Assembly (NCBI RefSeq): GCF_901709675.1
Contig: NC_051090.1
Coordinates: forward strand, 9,810,842-9,874,841
Source: Syngnathus acus
Taxonomy: Eukaryota > Chordata > Actinopteri > Syngnathiformes > Syngnathidae
DNA: 64,000 nucleotides
Reading direction: 5' to 3'
Made by a program: the position numbers and the translations under genes. The notes under the pieces were generated by a model that was given only the letters and a program-made list of their open reading frames with translations, searched no databases and was not told the origin of the DNA. Position 1 is the stretch's first letter. Every line of letters begins with the position of its first letter. Of the stretch, positions 1-12,049 are shown one piece after another.

Positions 1-812
1 GTATCAAACAGCACTGCGTCCAACGGACACTTCATTAGGTACACAGCCTAGGTACATGGACACGCGTAATCAATATCCAATTAATTAGTTGTCAAAAATG
101 TTGATACCTCTAAAACTAGAGCCAATTCAAAGAATTGATGTCATTTTTGGACAGCAGCCCAGAATCACCTATTTTTTTGCTGTCAACCAATCACAGATGC
201 ACAAGTGACTGGTCGCCAAAGTGATTGGTCACCCGCATCATTGACCTCCAAAACGTGACACTGTGCTATACTGTCTGTGTGTCGCCATCGATGTGTTCTA
301 CCTTGGGTGATGAAGCGTCGTCTTCCTGGGCTGAGGTGAGACGGATTATGGGGCGCTGATGAAAATGACTTGTTTGTTCATTCACTCAAGATGGATGAAT
401 GGCACCACAACAAATATCTGAGCACTCCTCCGGCGACCGATTGTTTCACGTCGCCGTCCAAACGGGAAGCTGTGGAGGATTTCAAAGAAAAACTTCAAGG
501 TCTCGACATCGTTTATCGCTGTCAATCAATACATGAAAGCTCAATTGTTATATTTGTGACAAAGCATTGTGTCAAGCACGGTGTCAATAAATTCACAACA
601 AGGTGAAACTGTCAGCACAGAAGAGAGCGGCCACGGGGCATTCAAGGCCTTGATTGCGGAACTAATATGTTGTTTCGGCTGTGTGGTGTCCACGGGGAAC
701 GCCAGCGCGGTCCCCGACACCTCCAACGTCTCATTTTTGTTCTCAGGCTTCTCTGATGCTCAGATAGTGAGCAACGCCTCCAGGTGGCGACCTCTCCAAT
801 TGTGAGAAAAAG

Positions 813-835
813 AAAAAAAAAAAAAAAAAAAAAAA
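813..835. repeat. poly-A tract
   Basis: Run of 23 adenines, with no element body recognised upstream of it on either strand. Confidence 0.8.
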
Positions 836-965
836 CAACCGCTGCCAGAAATCCTCCAGCGGCTCCGGAGACGACCGCGCAGAAACAAAGATGTCATAAG
901 CTAGCTTAGCCGCTATCGCGCCTTTGCACTACATCTCCCCCGACGCCTCCTTCACAACGCTCTCC

Positions 966-993
966 ATTTATTCATTCATTTATTTATTTATTA
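966..993. repeat. ATTC/ATTT microsatellite
   Basis: Tetranucleotide repeat that changes from ATTC to ATTT units within the tract. Confidence 0.8.
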
Positions 994-2904
994 AGCATTT
1001 TCCAGGCTTACAAAAAAGACCCACGAAAAAGGATTATTTGGGAAAGACAATTAGCTGCGGACACTAATTCATGCAGATTGAGTTCGCATGCTGTCATTTT
1101 CGCCGAGTTGTGAGGCGGACAAATTGACAAAAGGACACAAGAGGACGCAGTCACACCACAGCAATAGAAGCCATTTGAAATAAAGCAAACATGGATATAG
1201 ACATTTCCAATCATATTCATATTTTATTGACAATCATTTCCAGTCAACCTAAAGCAATCTAGAGGATCGCTAATCTAGAGGAGAGTAAAGAAACAACTGC
1301 GTTCATGTGGGGATATAACTTTATCAAGTTTAGATGTTCTCATCAGATTTTTGTCTCACACATACTGTACATAAAAATAATTGTCATTTATTTAGGGACA
1401 GGCATGTATTGATGCCAGGTATTGGTATCGGGACCAATATTTGCCTTATTTTTTTAGGTTTTGGGTCCTCGTGGACACTGCCGATACCAGCCACAGATAC
1501 TCAAGGAAGAAAAACAAAATCTGACATTGAGTAAGTCCTGCCTGCCAAACGTTGGTGCTACACTGTCACAGTTGGACACATCTTCAAGTAATCGATGGAT
1601 TTATTATGACCTGCGATTGGATTGAATGGTGACCAGTCCATTGTTCATTGCATACATGTACTGTATGTTGCCTGCAATTTACTAGCAACCAGTCTGTTGT
1701 GTGTTGATTTGAACTGACAGCGAGTTTTTGTTGTTTTGCCAAGTGCCAAAACTGCAAAATTGCTGTCTGTCCATTCCTTCGTCTGCTTAGTATTCTCGGG
1801 CAGGAAACGCTTTGAACCGGCGACCGACCCATCATCTCGCCGACAGACGAGATGAGATAACTTGTTTTTTTCCGGCTCTCCACAACAGGCGCTATTAAGT
1901 GTCCGTCTATTATCCGTCCGCTCGGCATCCCATTCCAATTCGCCCCGGCGGGTCACAAAGTGTCGGCGGCTCTCGTCCCGCCCGCCGCCGCCGCCCAATC
2001 ACTTTGCCGTTCACAATGGCTGAATGGACGCTGCCCGCTTTGTCATTTAAAGTGCATAAAAGGGGGCAGAAATTGATTTTGATTGTCGATCTTCATATCT
2101 AATAAAGCTCGGAGGAGCTCCCTTTCTTCTTTGTCTGAATGGTCGCTGAATGCTTTTCAATAGCTTGCTCTGTGTGTGAGTTTCATGCAAAGCGGCTCTT
2201 TGGGGTTGGGGGGCGATATATTCTTTCATTATTCCTCTTTTTTTTTCTACTTTAAGGAGGTCCGACATAATACAGAAAGCCGTTTCTAATATTTAGACTT
2301 TGGATGCCCTAACGAAGGGATATCTGAGTAAAAACCATAGAAACAATTTCCGTTTGTTGTTCACGCACTTTGCTAATCAAACTCTGGCAAATGTTTGTGT
2401 GTTGTTGTGACTCTGTAACAACAATCTTGGCGAATCAAATTAACGACTCTGCCTTTAAGACAGAAAATAATCGAGATGAAAAGCAGAATATCACCCGAGT
2501 GAAAAATGAAACCATGTTCCTGCTTGTTTATTAATGTAAACGTTATGCAGATGGGCTGTTTACCTTCCTCCGCTTGCTCTATTTTTTGTGGGGGTGGGGT
2601 CGGCGACAGGGCGGGAAGAAGAAGAAGGAGGGAAGAAAAATAAAAAAACACGTAAACAAAAATTTGTTTTCACGCGAACATGATTAATTATCGCACGAAT
2701 AATCCGCACGTACTTGTAAAGACTTTTCAAGCGAGATTAGGCGCTTCAAAGTGACAAGCATGATAGATGGCGATGTTCTGCGAGCGCCAGATTAAAAGGT
2801 CGCCGGAAAAAACTGGCAAAGTTGCGGAGAGATGCAATCAAGGCGAGCGCCTCCGACACCCCGATGATTATGGAAATCAACATATGGCGGCCATGTAAAC
2901 ACTC

Positions 2905-2928
2905 GGGGGGGGGGGGGGGGGGCGGGGG
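2905..2928. repeat. poly-G tract
   Basis: Eighteen guanines, one cytosine, then six more guanines. It is one of about ten poly-G or poly-C runs of ten or more in the window, and such runs are prone to assembly-length error. Confidence 0.85.
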
Positions 2929-3380
2929 GTGGGCGCCTTTAATCAAACTTCAACAATTAGAAGACGCGCAAATGATATGCAAGGAAAACAAAATGACGGT
3001 GAGGAGAAAACGAGTCGGGTTGTTATTAGCGATAGGCGCTAATTCTCGATGTTTCCTTTACACAGATAAAAGCGCTTTAATTGCTTTTAAAAGCTTGCCG
3101 TAAATAAACAAGACATATGGTAGGTTTGCGTAATCCCACAAAAAAGTCTCAACAAGCCATGGCCCTGAGAATATGTTGGATTGTGATTTAGTCGTGATGC
3201 TTAAGAATCAATTGTATAATGATGCATAAAGATGCGATTTATAATACAAGGTTATTTACTTGCCTGTGGTGGTGTCAAGACATCCTGGGATTTTATTTAT
3301 TTATTTATTTTGGTTGTATTTGGAGGGATGCAACACCATCCGGGGTGTCTGCCTCCATATCTGCACTGATGTCACTATTA

Positions 3381-3433
3381 CTCACACACACGCACGCATG
3401 CACACGCACACTCACACACACACTCACACACGC
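3381..3433. repeat. CA dinucleotide microsatellite, interrupted
   Basis: CA units with single G and T interruptions. An open frame across it is a repeat artefact. Confidence 0.85.
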
Positions 3434-4591
3434 TATCATGCTCAATCATGCCTCCCTGAATAAAAATCAGCCGCTCCAGTTTGTGTACAAGCCCAAAATC
3501 CATTTACAAACCTGCAAGAGAAAATATAATCCAACACTATATTGTATTTTTTGTATTTACTTTTTTCTGGCACACTTTTTGGTCACGGGGGTTAAGTGAA
3601 AAAATATAGCTGGAGAATATATTAGTCCATAAAATGTGTTGACTTCACACTACCAACAATGGTAGAAATATAAAAAATTGGAAGTAATGAATCTAAAACA
3701 AGATTTGAATTGTAATGACAATAACAAGTGCAAGTCCTCAACATAGCCGCATGACTTATCACATTATGACGGAGTCTTTTTCTCCGCTCAGTGAATTATC
3801 TTTTTGATGAATGCTAAATGCTAATGGCGTAGTATATGAATCCAAAGCAGGGCTTCAAGACAGAACTTTAGTTTTATTAATCAAGGGGCCACTTTCCCTG
3901 ATCAGGCGCGTAGTGGCTTCACAGACAACCACACACACAGCTACAATGAGAGGGGAAAAAAACAAAAGAAAAAGAAGAATACTCATTTCAAGGCAGACGC
4001 CAGTAGTGTGAAGGACTTGAAATCATTTTCCTCCTCACTTGATTGTGGATGAAGCTCCCGATAAACCGCCCGCCAATCCCCCCCCAACCCCCCCGCCGCT
4101 TCTCTTTTTAAAGTTATTTCCTATCCCGGCTTTGAGCAATCTGTTTGTTTGAGGGCAGCATTAGATGTGACCAGCGTTTTATTGTGACATAAAACCCGCA
4201 TTTCTTCCAGCGGCAGATTAAAAAAAAGAAAAAAAGAAAAACGCTTAATAAGAAAAGCTGTCAGCGGTGCAAAATGGCTGACATAATCCGTTTATCCTCC
4301 CAGCAATAAAGATATTTGGTCCTTGGGAGTCTATCTCTCCTCTCGTGTTATTTGGCCCAAAAAACATTATCGGCCGTGCATTCACACGGATTAACAAGTC
4401 ATACGGGAGATAGAAAAGGAAATGACAGTTACGGGGGAAATGGGCCGCGCTCACGTGGCGGCGCGCGAGTGAATGGCGCCTAATGAGCGGACGGGAGGGA
4501 ATGGTCGCCAGAGGTGGACAAAAAAATGAATGGACGCCAAGTGAGATGCACCTTGTGGAAATGGCAAGGCACTAAAACGCATTGTTGGCGT

Positions 4592-4682
4592 CAGGCTTTC
4601 AAAATAAGGTTTTCAAACAAGAGGTGGGGTCTCAAATTAAGATTCCGGTTTCAAATTAGGTTTTCAATCCAAATTGGGATTT
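4592..4682 (+). repeat. degenerate GGTTTCAA-type tandem repeat
   Basis: Successive imperfect units of the form (A)GGNTTTCAAANTAAG follow each other about every 15-20 bases. Similar units appear at 25.05 and 26.08 kb, suggesting a dispersed minisatellite family in decay. Confidence 0.4.
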
Positions 4683-7600
4683 GTGTTTTCGATGGACGCC
4701 ATGCGGCTGTCTCTCCAGGGATCCACGTGACTGATAAACGACACAAGCGGCGAGGACGTGCGGTCAGGGGGTGTCGAGGGGGTCCGGGAGTTGGAGAGCA
4801 ATGGCGGGGGCGGAGTCCCGTTTGAGTGGCGGGCCGTGAACTGGCACAGCACGCCGTTTAATCACGCCGCTTTTGGCCGTTAATGAAATGTGATTATGTT
4901 GGCCAAGGTGGCCAGGGCGGGATATTAATATCGGATGAGATTATGCATGAAAGCCCGGTGTGTAATTTCAAATCCCCACCGGCGCACCCCCCCGTTGGCA
5001 TGCTAACCTTTGCTAGTTCATCATTAGCGTGCAACGTTAGCATCGCCATTCGTCTGCGGGCGATGGCGTGATGATAAATGCGCCACTTGATTCATTAGTT
5101 TATCATCAAGGTGCGTTTAAGTCATCGCCGAAAATCTATCATGCACCGCGCCGTTAACAGCTAGCCGAGGGGAGGGGTGAGCGGGTTGGTGGTTATCCCG
5201 ACTTATGCTGAGTCGTCATCTATGCCAAACAACCCGCAAACAAGAATGGCAATAGTTCTTTCAAAAGGTGTAAATTAGTGGTGAGAATATTATCAGTACT
5301 GAAATTTGTTTGCGATTGGTACCGAACGTGTCATTCTCGCACACCACCAATAACAATGCAAAATTAGCTCATTTAGACATTTATGCTGACGCTAAATCCC
5401 GCCTTCCTTCCCATATTTACGGCTCATCGCTTCCGTTTGTCAATCATCACAACGCCACAGTTTCGATTTTGTTCGCTCTTTCAAGGCCGCTCGAATGGAT
5501 TCACGACATGTCCACGCATTCCAACATTTGACACACGTTTGTCTGCGCGACTTCCCCACCCCGCTGCGAATCCGAGCGTCAGCAAAAGCGCCGTCGAGTG
5601 ATTCATCGGGCCGCCATCGCTATTCACGGCCCGCCGTGTCGCCCTGAAGCGGCAGGCCGGCGAGGCCGAGGCCGACGTGAGTTATGCGCGCCGATTGTCG
5701 CCGGAAACCCGCAAAGTGCTCCCCTTGCAAAGCGGCCCCCGCCCGCTCTGTCGTAAACAACTCTGCAAGTAAGCGTGCCGCTGCTTAGCCGGCACCTTTG
5801 CAGCGGCTCCTAATTTAGCGCCGTTTAAATCTCGGCCACAAGTGTTGTTGTTGTGAGAAATGCCTGCTTGCAAATGTCTTTTATTGAATGCTGACTCGGT
5901 GCTATTACGGCCCGCTGAGATATGCCGGCGCCGTAATACGTCCCCGTAGCTTTATCTTGTAATAGTAAAGTGCATTCATGTCGGCGCGGCAGAGGAAGCT
6001 GTGAAAGGGTGAAAATTGACTCGATTTGGGATTGCGGCCGACTCCAAACGCGGGTTTTCACGCAAAAGATGAAGGGGGGGGGGGCAAATACGTGTAAGCC
6101 TGCTGCTTTATCGCAATCCATCGTAATAAGCGCGGCGGCGGTAATTAAGGACTTTTCCGGCGGGAATTGGGAGTCCGGTCAAGGTGTTGGGCCGCCTTTA
6201 GACGCACAATGCGCAAGCCTGTGAGTGCGACTTGAAAAAAAGTTAAAAGGGACACACTTAACGTGATTTCATACCTTTTCCGAGGCTTCGAGTTGGCAGA
6301 GCTGACAACAAACTCTCCAAAAGTTTCTTTGTTAGCCTCTCTCGCAAGGAAATGTCATTTTTTGTCACTGATAAATAAAAACGTGTGAATGGAAGAACTC
6401 GGGCTGGATGTTCACTTTGGATGTTTACACCGAGGCACTGATCCCCTTTTTGCAATATTAATAACATCAATAACTGACATGATATATTTTTGTCCTTTTC
6501 AACACAGAGTTTCTATGAAACTGAGCTTTCAGGACCGTCCTAGACAAACCCGATTGGTTGGCCCTCGGAGGATTCGTACTCGAAGCCTCACCACCTTTGA
6601 GGCGCAAGAAACTGTTTAACCAGGACTGCCAGTCTCTGTTCCTAAACTTTTGTTGCATACTTCCATTCCCTCCCTCACTTTGTCTAAAGTCGCCAGTGTG
6701 TTTGAAACAATCCAGAGGATATTAAAAAAACTAAAGAGCCATTGTTGCGGAGCAAAAGAGAAAGAGGCCAAATTGTCTTGCGTTCTTTGAGGCGAGACAA
6801 ACGTGGACGCTCCCTCGCCGGCCGGCTCTCCTCTCGCCGGCCGTCTAATGCGTCCTAATCCGCGCTCAAGACAGACGCCGGCTGCGCGTGTGAAAGAAAT
6901 CTCTCTTTGCTTCTGCTGCCTCACTTCATTATTTTTCTTTCTTGTCACTTAGCGTGATGGGTCGCACACAGGCACCCGGATGAGCGGCCAAGACACAGTC
7001 GCCGGGGCCTTAATCTCGCCTTTAATGCGCGACTTCAGAGATGTCATTTATCTTGTGACTGCAGCAGGCGTCCGCCAAACTTTATCTCTAATAATATATT
7101 GATGGATTAAAGGGGTCAGGCAGGAGAGCGGGCAAGAAAAATTGCTTATTGACATCAAAATACAGTGCGACCCCCCCCAACCCCCCGCCGTTGCCGCCAA
7201 ACCTTGATAAACATAGGGAGGGCCCGCGGAGGAGGTGAGAAGGAGGAGGAATTGAGTTGCGGCCATTGTGAAGCCCTCAGAATGATTTAGAAAAAAAAAA
7301 ATACAAAATAAATAAGATCAAGTCTCCAAGCATCAGCCCAAAGGTGAGGGTTTATCTCGACACAAACTCACCTTCCTTCCTTCTTTTCCCGACCCGTCTC
7401 GACCGTTACTGTTGCCGCTTATTAGTGGCACTTAAGCGGTGAGAGCAAAAGTGGAATGTTGGGAAGCCATCAGCCACTGACACAAAGCCGGCAGCGGCTG
7501 GCTTCACTGGGACTGTAAATGACACGTAGTCCGTGTCACACGGCTGGTAAATGACATCGACGCTTTCAAAGCGACGTCACATAAAATTGCTCCCATAGCG

Positions 7601-10600
7601 AACCATGAATTTTCTCCGAGACTTGGGAACCGAGAGCTTTAGGATAAAAACAAACTTGTGGTCTTGTCTTGACACTAATATTGTTCTAATTTCAGAGGTT
7701 GGTTCTAACGTGATCCAGTTACAGTTAAAAGTTTTTACTTTTACTCGAGTATTTATCTGGGTTGTTACTATTGAATCGTTTTAGAATAAATTCCATTAAT
7801 TGAGTAATTGAGTTATAATAATTGAGTAAACCGATCAACCAAATAGGTCTTATTTGCCAGTTTTTTTTAAAGTTATTGTAAAATAACACCCAAAAACTGG
7901 AAAGGGGCATGGCCTGGTGAATGGTGTTATAGTAAATAGTAAATTTCCTCGTGTGGGACAATAAATGAACATCTTATCAGAAGCTCACCAGCTTTGCTGA
8001 AAGAAATTCTAAACTCATCCCCGTATTTTTGCATACCTCACTGTTTTTGCAGATCATCTGTGCGTGTAACTTTGTGGTGAAGAAAAAAGAAATCCCCTAA
8101 AACAGAATGATCTGCAGTTCAAAGGCCGTCCAAACGTTTGATTCGCTAATAAAGTCTTGTGGCGTGTGAACATGTTTAATTTGTCTGCTGCGACAAGTAG
8201 ACCCCTAAAACCTCTGACTAATCGACGGGATTACAGCAGTCAAATGACATTTTTATAGCTTAAACTCCCAACTACCTGGACCAGCAGATATTAGCGGCCT
8301 ATCTGCGCGCTAAGTGCTTATTAGCGTCCTGATGCCGTAAGTCTGTCGGAGCGGCGCTGATAGGAGGCAGCTCGTCCGGGCGACACGCACTCCTGCGGAT
8401 TAGCGCCGGACTTAAACGCCGTTAATGTGGCGCTGGGGCCGCTCTGTCCCGACCCCGCCGCCACTTGAATTAGCCATCCGGACCGAGCTCTTGAGCCGAT
8501 GTTAGGTGGTGAATGTTTGGGCGGTTGTCTCTGCTCTGGGTCGCGGCGGAAGGTTAGCTTGTGACAAAACACCACAGAGAGTTTTGTTGAAACAACAGGG
8601 GCAATTTTTTCACGTGGCCGATTTCTCCTGACGTCATTGAAACGAGTCAGACGTTGGCGACCCAAGCGGCCAGCGCTTGCGCTGGCGTGAATTTGACACA
8701 ACGCGGGTCTGGCGCGCCGTCTCCTTTCACCGGACAATTAGGAATAAAGTGAGGGCAGAGCATTCTGAACAGCCGCCTTGTAAAAAATCAATTAAATCCT
8801 TTCTGGAGATAAAAGGCGGCGCGCTGAATAGCGGCCATTCATTTGGGCCCGCCATTCAGAAACAAAATAGCCAAGGTCTCTGTGTGACGCGCAATTCTAT
8901 TAGATCTTCTTCATTCTCGCCTCGTTTATCTTTACTTGGGAGGCCCCTCGTGCACTCTCACATTAGCGCTTTCATTCGTCCTTTGAGAAGAAAACATCCA
9001 CGCTTATTTAATTTCACGCAGGGCCGCCTAAAGCGAGGTGAGATCGGCGCATTCTGAAGCGCTCGTCCTTTTCTCCCCGCCGCCGATTGTTAACCGGACG
9101 CGTTGTGCCAGCTGAATGCGAGCGATGAGCTGTGCTAAATGCCAAATAGCTCCTTATTCAACGGCGCCGCAGCTTCTCTCAAAGAACGCCGCATTTCGGC
9201 TGAATTCGGCCAAATTTAACACAATTGAATCGCAAGCAACCTAAAATACTGTCATCGCTTCTGTGTCCGAATTAAATTGTGAGTCGCGCCCCCGCCGGTT
9301 GGGAAAAAGGCCAAAGAACGGGATTCCTACTTCATCGGGTGAACGACCTTGTTGAAGTCCACAAAACGTCTTTTTAACTTGTTTTCGTAGTGACGACGCA
9401 TTACCAAATGTGAATTCGAGAGGAAAATATTGACAGGTATTTAAAAAAATATATATATGACTAAAGTGTGGAAACTAAGAGTTTGGATGAAAGCTTGGCC
9501 AAAATCATGAAGTGGGCAAATTAAAGGGTTGTTTGCAGTTAGACAAAAACAATCAAGAAACTCAACAAACTTAATCCATCAACAATTTACAAAAGTTCAG
9601 ATTTTTTTGTGCTGGGCGAAGCGACCAAATCCGAAAGCACTTTTGGGTAGCTTCTTATAGTCATGAGAGAAAGAAAGCTGCATTTGTTTTATTTCTTTTT
9701 TTTTGTTTGTGGCGATGCTCATCAGTCACCGCCCAACAGCAGCCGTAAACCGCCATGCAGGCGCCCAGTCACCTGAAGGACGCACGCTGCTCATCACCTA
9801 ATCCCCCTCTGGACAAAAAAACATGGCGGGCGGGTTGTAAAGCAGCTTTACAAGCAATTTTTCCCGCAAACAAACTCAGCTGGTAAATCTGTCCGGCGAC
9901 CGTAAAACTGCCGAGTTCGCCAGCGAGCTTCAAGGTTGTGTTGCGAGTGTTTTCTCGCATGTTACTCAAAAACGCAGACAAAGTCATTGTGCGACCCATC
10001 CCGCGTTGCTCGCGTCTTTATCGTCGCCATCATTCACCTCGCCCCCCCAAAAAAGCGGCCCAAACTGGAGCGAGATGATGCCGCCATTACGCCTCAAATG
10101 ACCCACTTCAATCAAAACAAACACAACGGTGGGACGCGGCTCGCATGCCGCTCGGGACTCATAAAAACAACAATTTGCCAGCGCCGATAAAAGCCGCCAG
10201 TGTTTGTCGCCGGCCGAAAAGACGAGGCGGGGGCCGCCAAAACACCGTCGCTCGCTACATTCACTGCATCAAGGCTGAAACAAATCTAGTTGTCCTTCCA
10301 AGACGTCCACATTTCTCAAATGATCCAAACCGTTCGTCAAACGTCAAACAGGACATTTCTAAATTGTACAAATATAAATTTGAAACATTTTCTGAACCCT
10401 TCCACAACTGTTGACAGATTGACACTATTCCAACTTGAAAGTGTTCATCTCGTTCAAAACATCTATGGCGCTCTCTTTCACATTTTACATTTTACCCAAA
10501 CTTTCCACATCCCTCGATTTTCTTGCTGTATAGCATACCTACTGTTAGCATGTTAGCATTTTACCTATTCTGGAGTCAAGGTGACCAAGTCACGCAGTGT

Positions 10601-11279
10601 ATTTTTCGTCATGACAATAAAACCTCTGCCAAGGGTGAAATGCTAACAAAAGCGACTGCGCTTAAGCTAGCATGCGTCTCATGTTTGTCGTTAGCACACA
10701 TTAGGTGTGAGCAGGTTAGGTTGGGATTCCAGTTTCAAAGAAGTCCCACTCAAAGAGACAAAAAGTGAAAATAAATGTCTATCTCCAGCAAATTGTAATG
10801 TGTGCTTCTTTGCGTAGTTGCTGTGTAATCCGACTCAGTAACAAAGGACAATCAAAACAAAACATCTTGCCTGTGTGCTTTTGCACTTGGCTGTGGTAAA
10901 AAAATGAATTAAAAAAGCGAAGCCGGCAAGAGTTGAATTGGCTTTGACGAGCTTCCCGTGTAATTATTTGTGTGGCGGAACAATACGGACAAGAACAAGA
11001 GGAGAAGACTTAATCCGCCGGCTTTCTGGTGACAGTGACGCCGACGTCTAAGCCGAAGCTTTGTGCGCCAACGCACACTTTTTACTCGCATTGTGTCCCA
11101 CACAATCCACCATCTTGTCTCTCATGTTGACATTCAGCGGCGAGTCGTCACTCCGAAGGGTCAGCCCTGTCTCGCAAACGCTCGGCGACTCAAGTAATAG
11201 CAACAAGAGGCCACTAGGTGACACTAGTGTTGTACAACTTAAAGACAAATTCAAAGGCTGACTTTGTTTTATTTGACGC

Positions 11280-11292
11280 TGCCACCTGCTGG
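11280..11292 (-). promoter_or_regulatory. CTCF-like motif
   Basis: TGCCACCTGCTGG matches every position of the reverse-complement vertebrate CTCF core YGCCMYCTRSTGG, as I remember that consensus. Occupancy cannot be inferred from sequence. A second perfect match lies at 35,123. Confidence 0.4.
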
Positions 11293-11589
11293 TACGGAGG
11301 CTCATTGGTGCGCATGGCGCTGTGGTTCAAGCACGACCGCAACGCATTCAAGGACCCCGACATCGTAAACCGTACGCACTTGACCTGCTTTTATTTCCGC
11401 TTCTCGAATGAAGTCCACTTTCTACGTGCATAGACGCCGACGATCACCTCAGGGGAGGCCGCCAGGGAGGTCTGAGATTTCCCAATGGGAATATTTTCCT
11501 TCCTTTAAAAAAAAATGTTTTTGTGCCTCAAACATCTTGCTTACACCAGCAGGGTCTGATCCCGGCATTATGTGCGAATACATCAGTCG

Positions 11590-11590
11590 C

Positions 11591-11621
<31 letters not shown>

Positions 11622-11645
11622 GAACACACACACACACGCACACAC
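11590..11645. repeat. CA dinucleotide microsatellite
   Basis: Long CA tract with three interruptions, read as TG on the other strand. Confidence 0.85.
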
Positions 11646-12023
11646 CTTCCTTGCTTCGTCTGCCACAGAAGTAAATTATCAAAAGTGTGTTTGAAAGTGA
11701 ATGAAGGGTGACTCTCTCTCTCTCTCGCAGTCTGCCTCTCTCGCCCGCTTTGACATCTCAGTTTTTTTTCCCTCCTTCTTCTTCTTTTCCCCTCACGTTT
11801 CTGGGCGAGGTGATAACTGGCGGTAATAGGATTAACATTGATTTCTTTGCGCGAGAACAGAGATGTGCCGGTTGCAGTTATTTATTGAACTGCCAGCTTT
11901 GAACTATGAAAAGTGACTGCAAGGAAAAAAAGACCTAATGCAGCATTTTCAAGAGAGAAAGAAAGAGAGGGAAAAAAACGCAAGCCCCGGTGCAATATTT
12001 TCTCCTTTTTTGTTATTTCTTCT

Positions 12024-12049
12024 TCCTCCTCCTCCTCCTCCTCCTCCTC
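12024..12049. repeat. TCC trinucleotide repeat
   Basis: About eight CCT/TCC units in a pyrimidine-rich stretch. Confidence 0.8.

Noticed and set aside
8321-9057. Two overlapping frames of 138 and 126 codons
   Set aside because: Arg/Ser/Pro-rich products typical of chance frames in GC-balanced DNA, with no domain and no splice partners.
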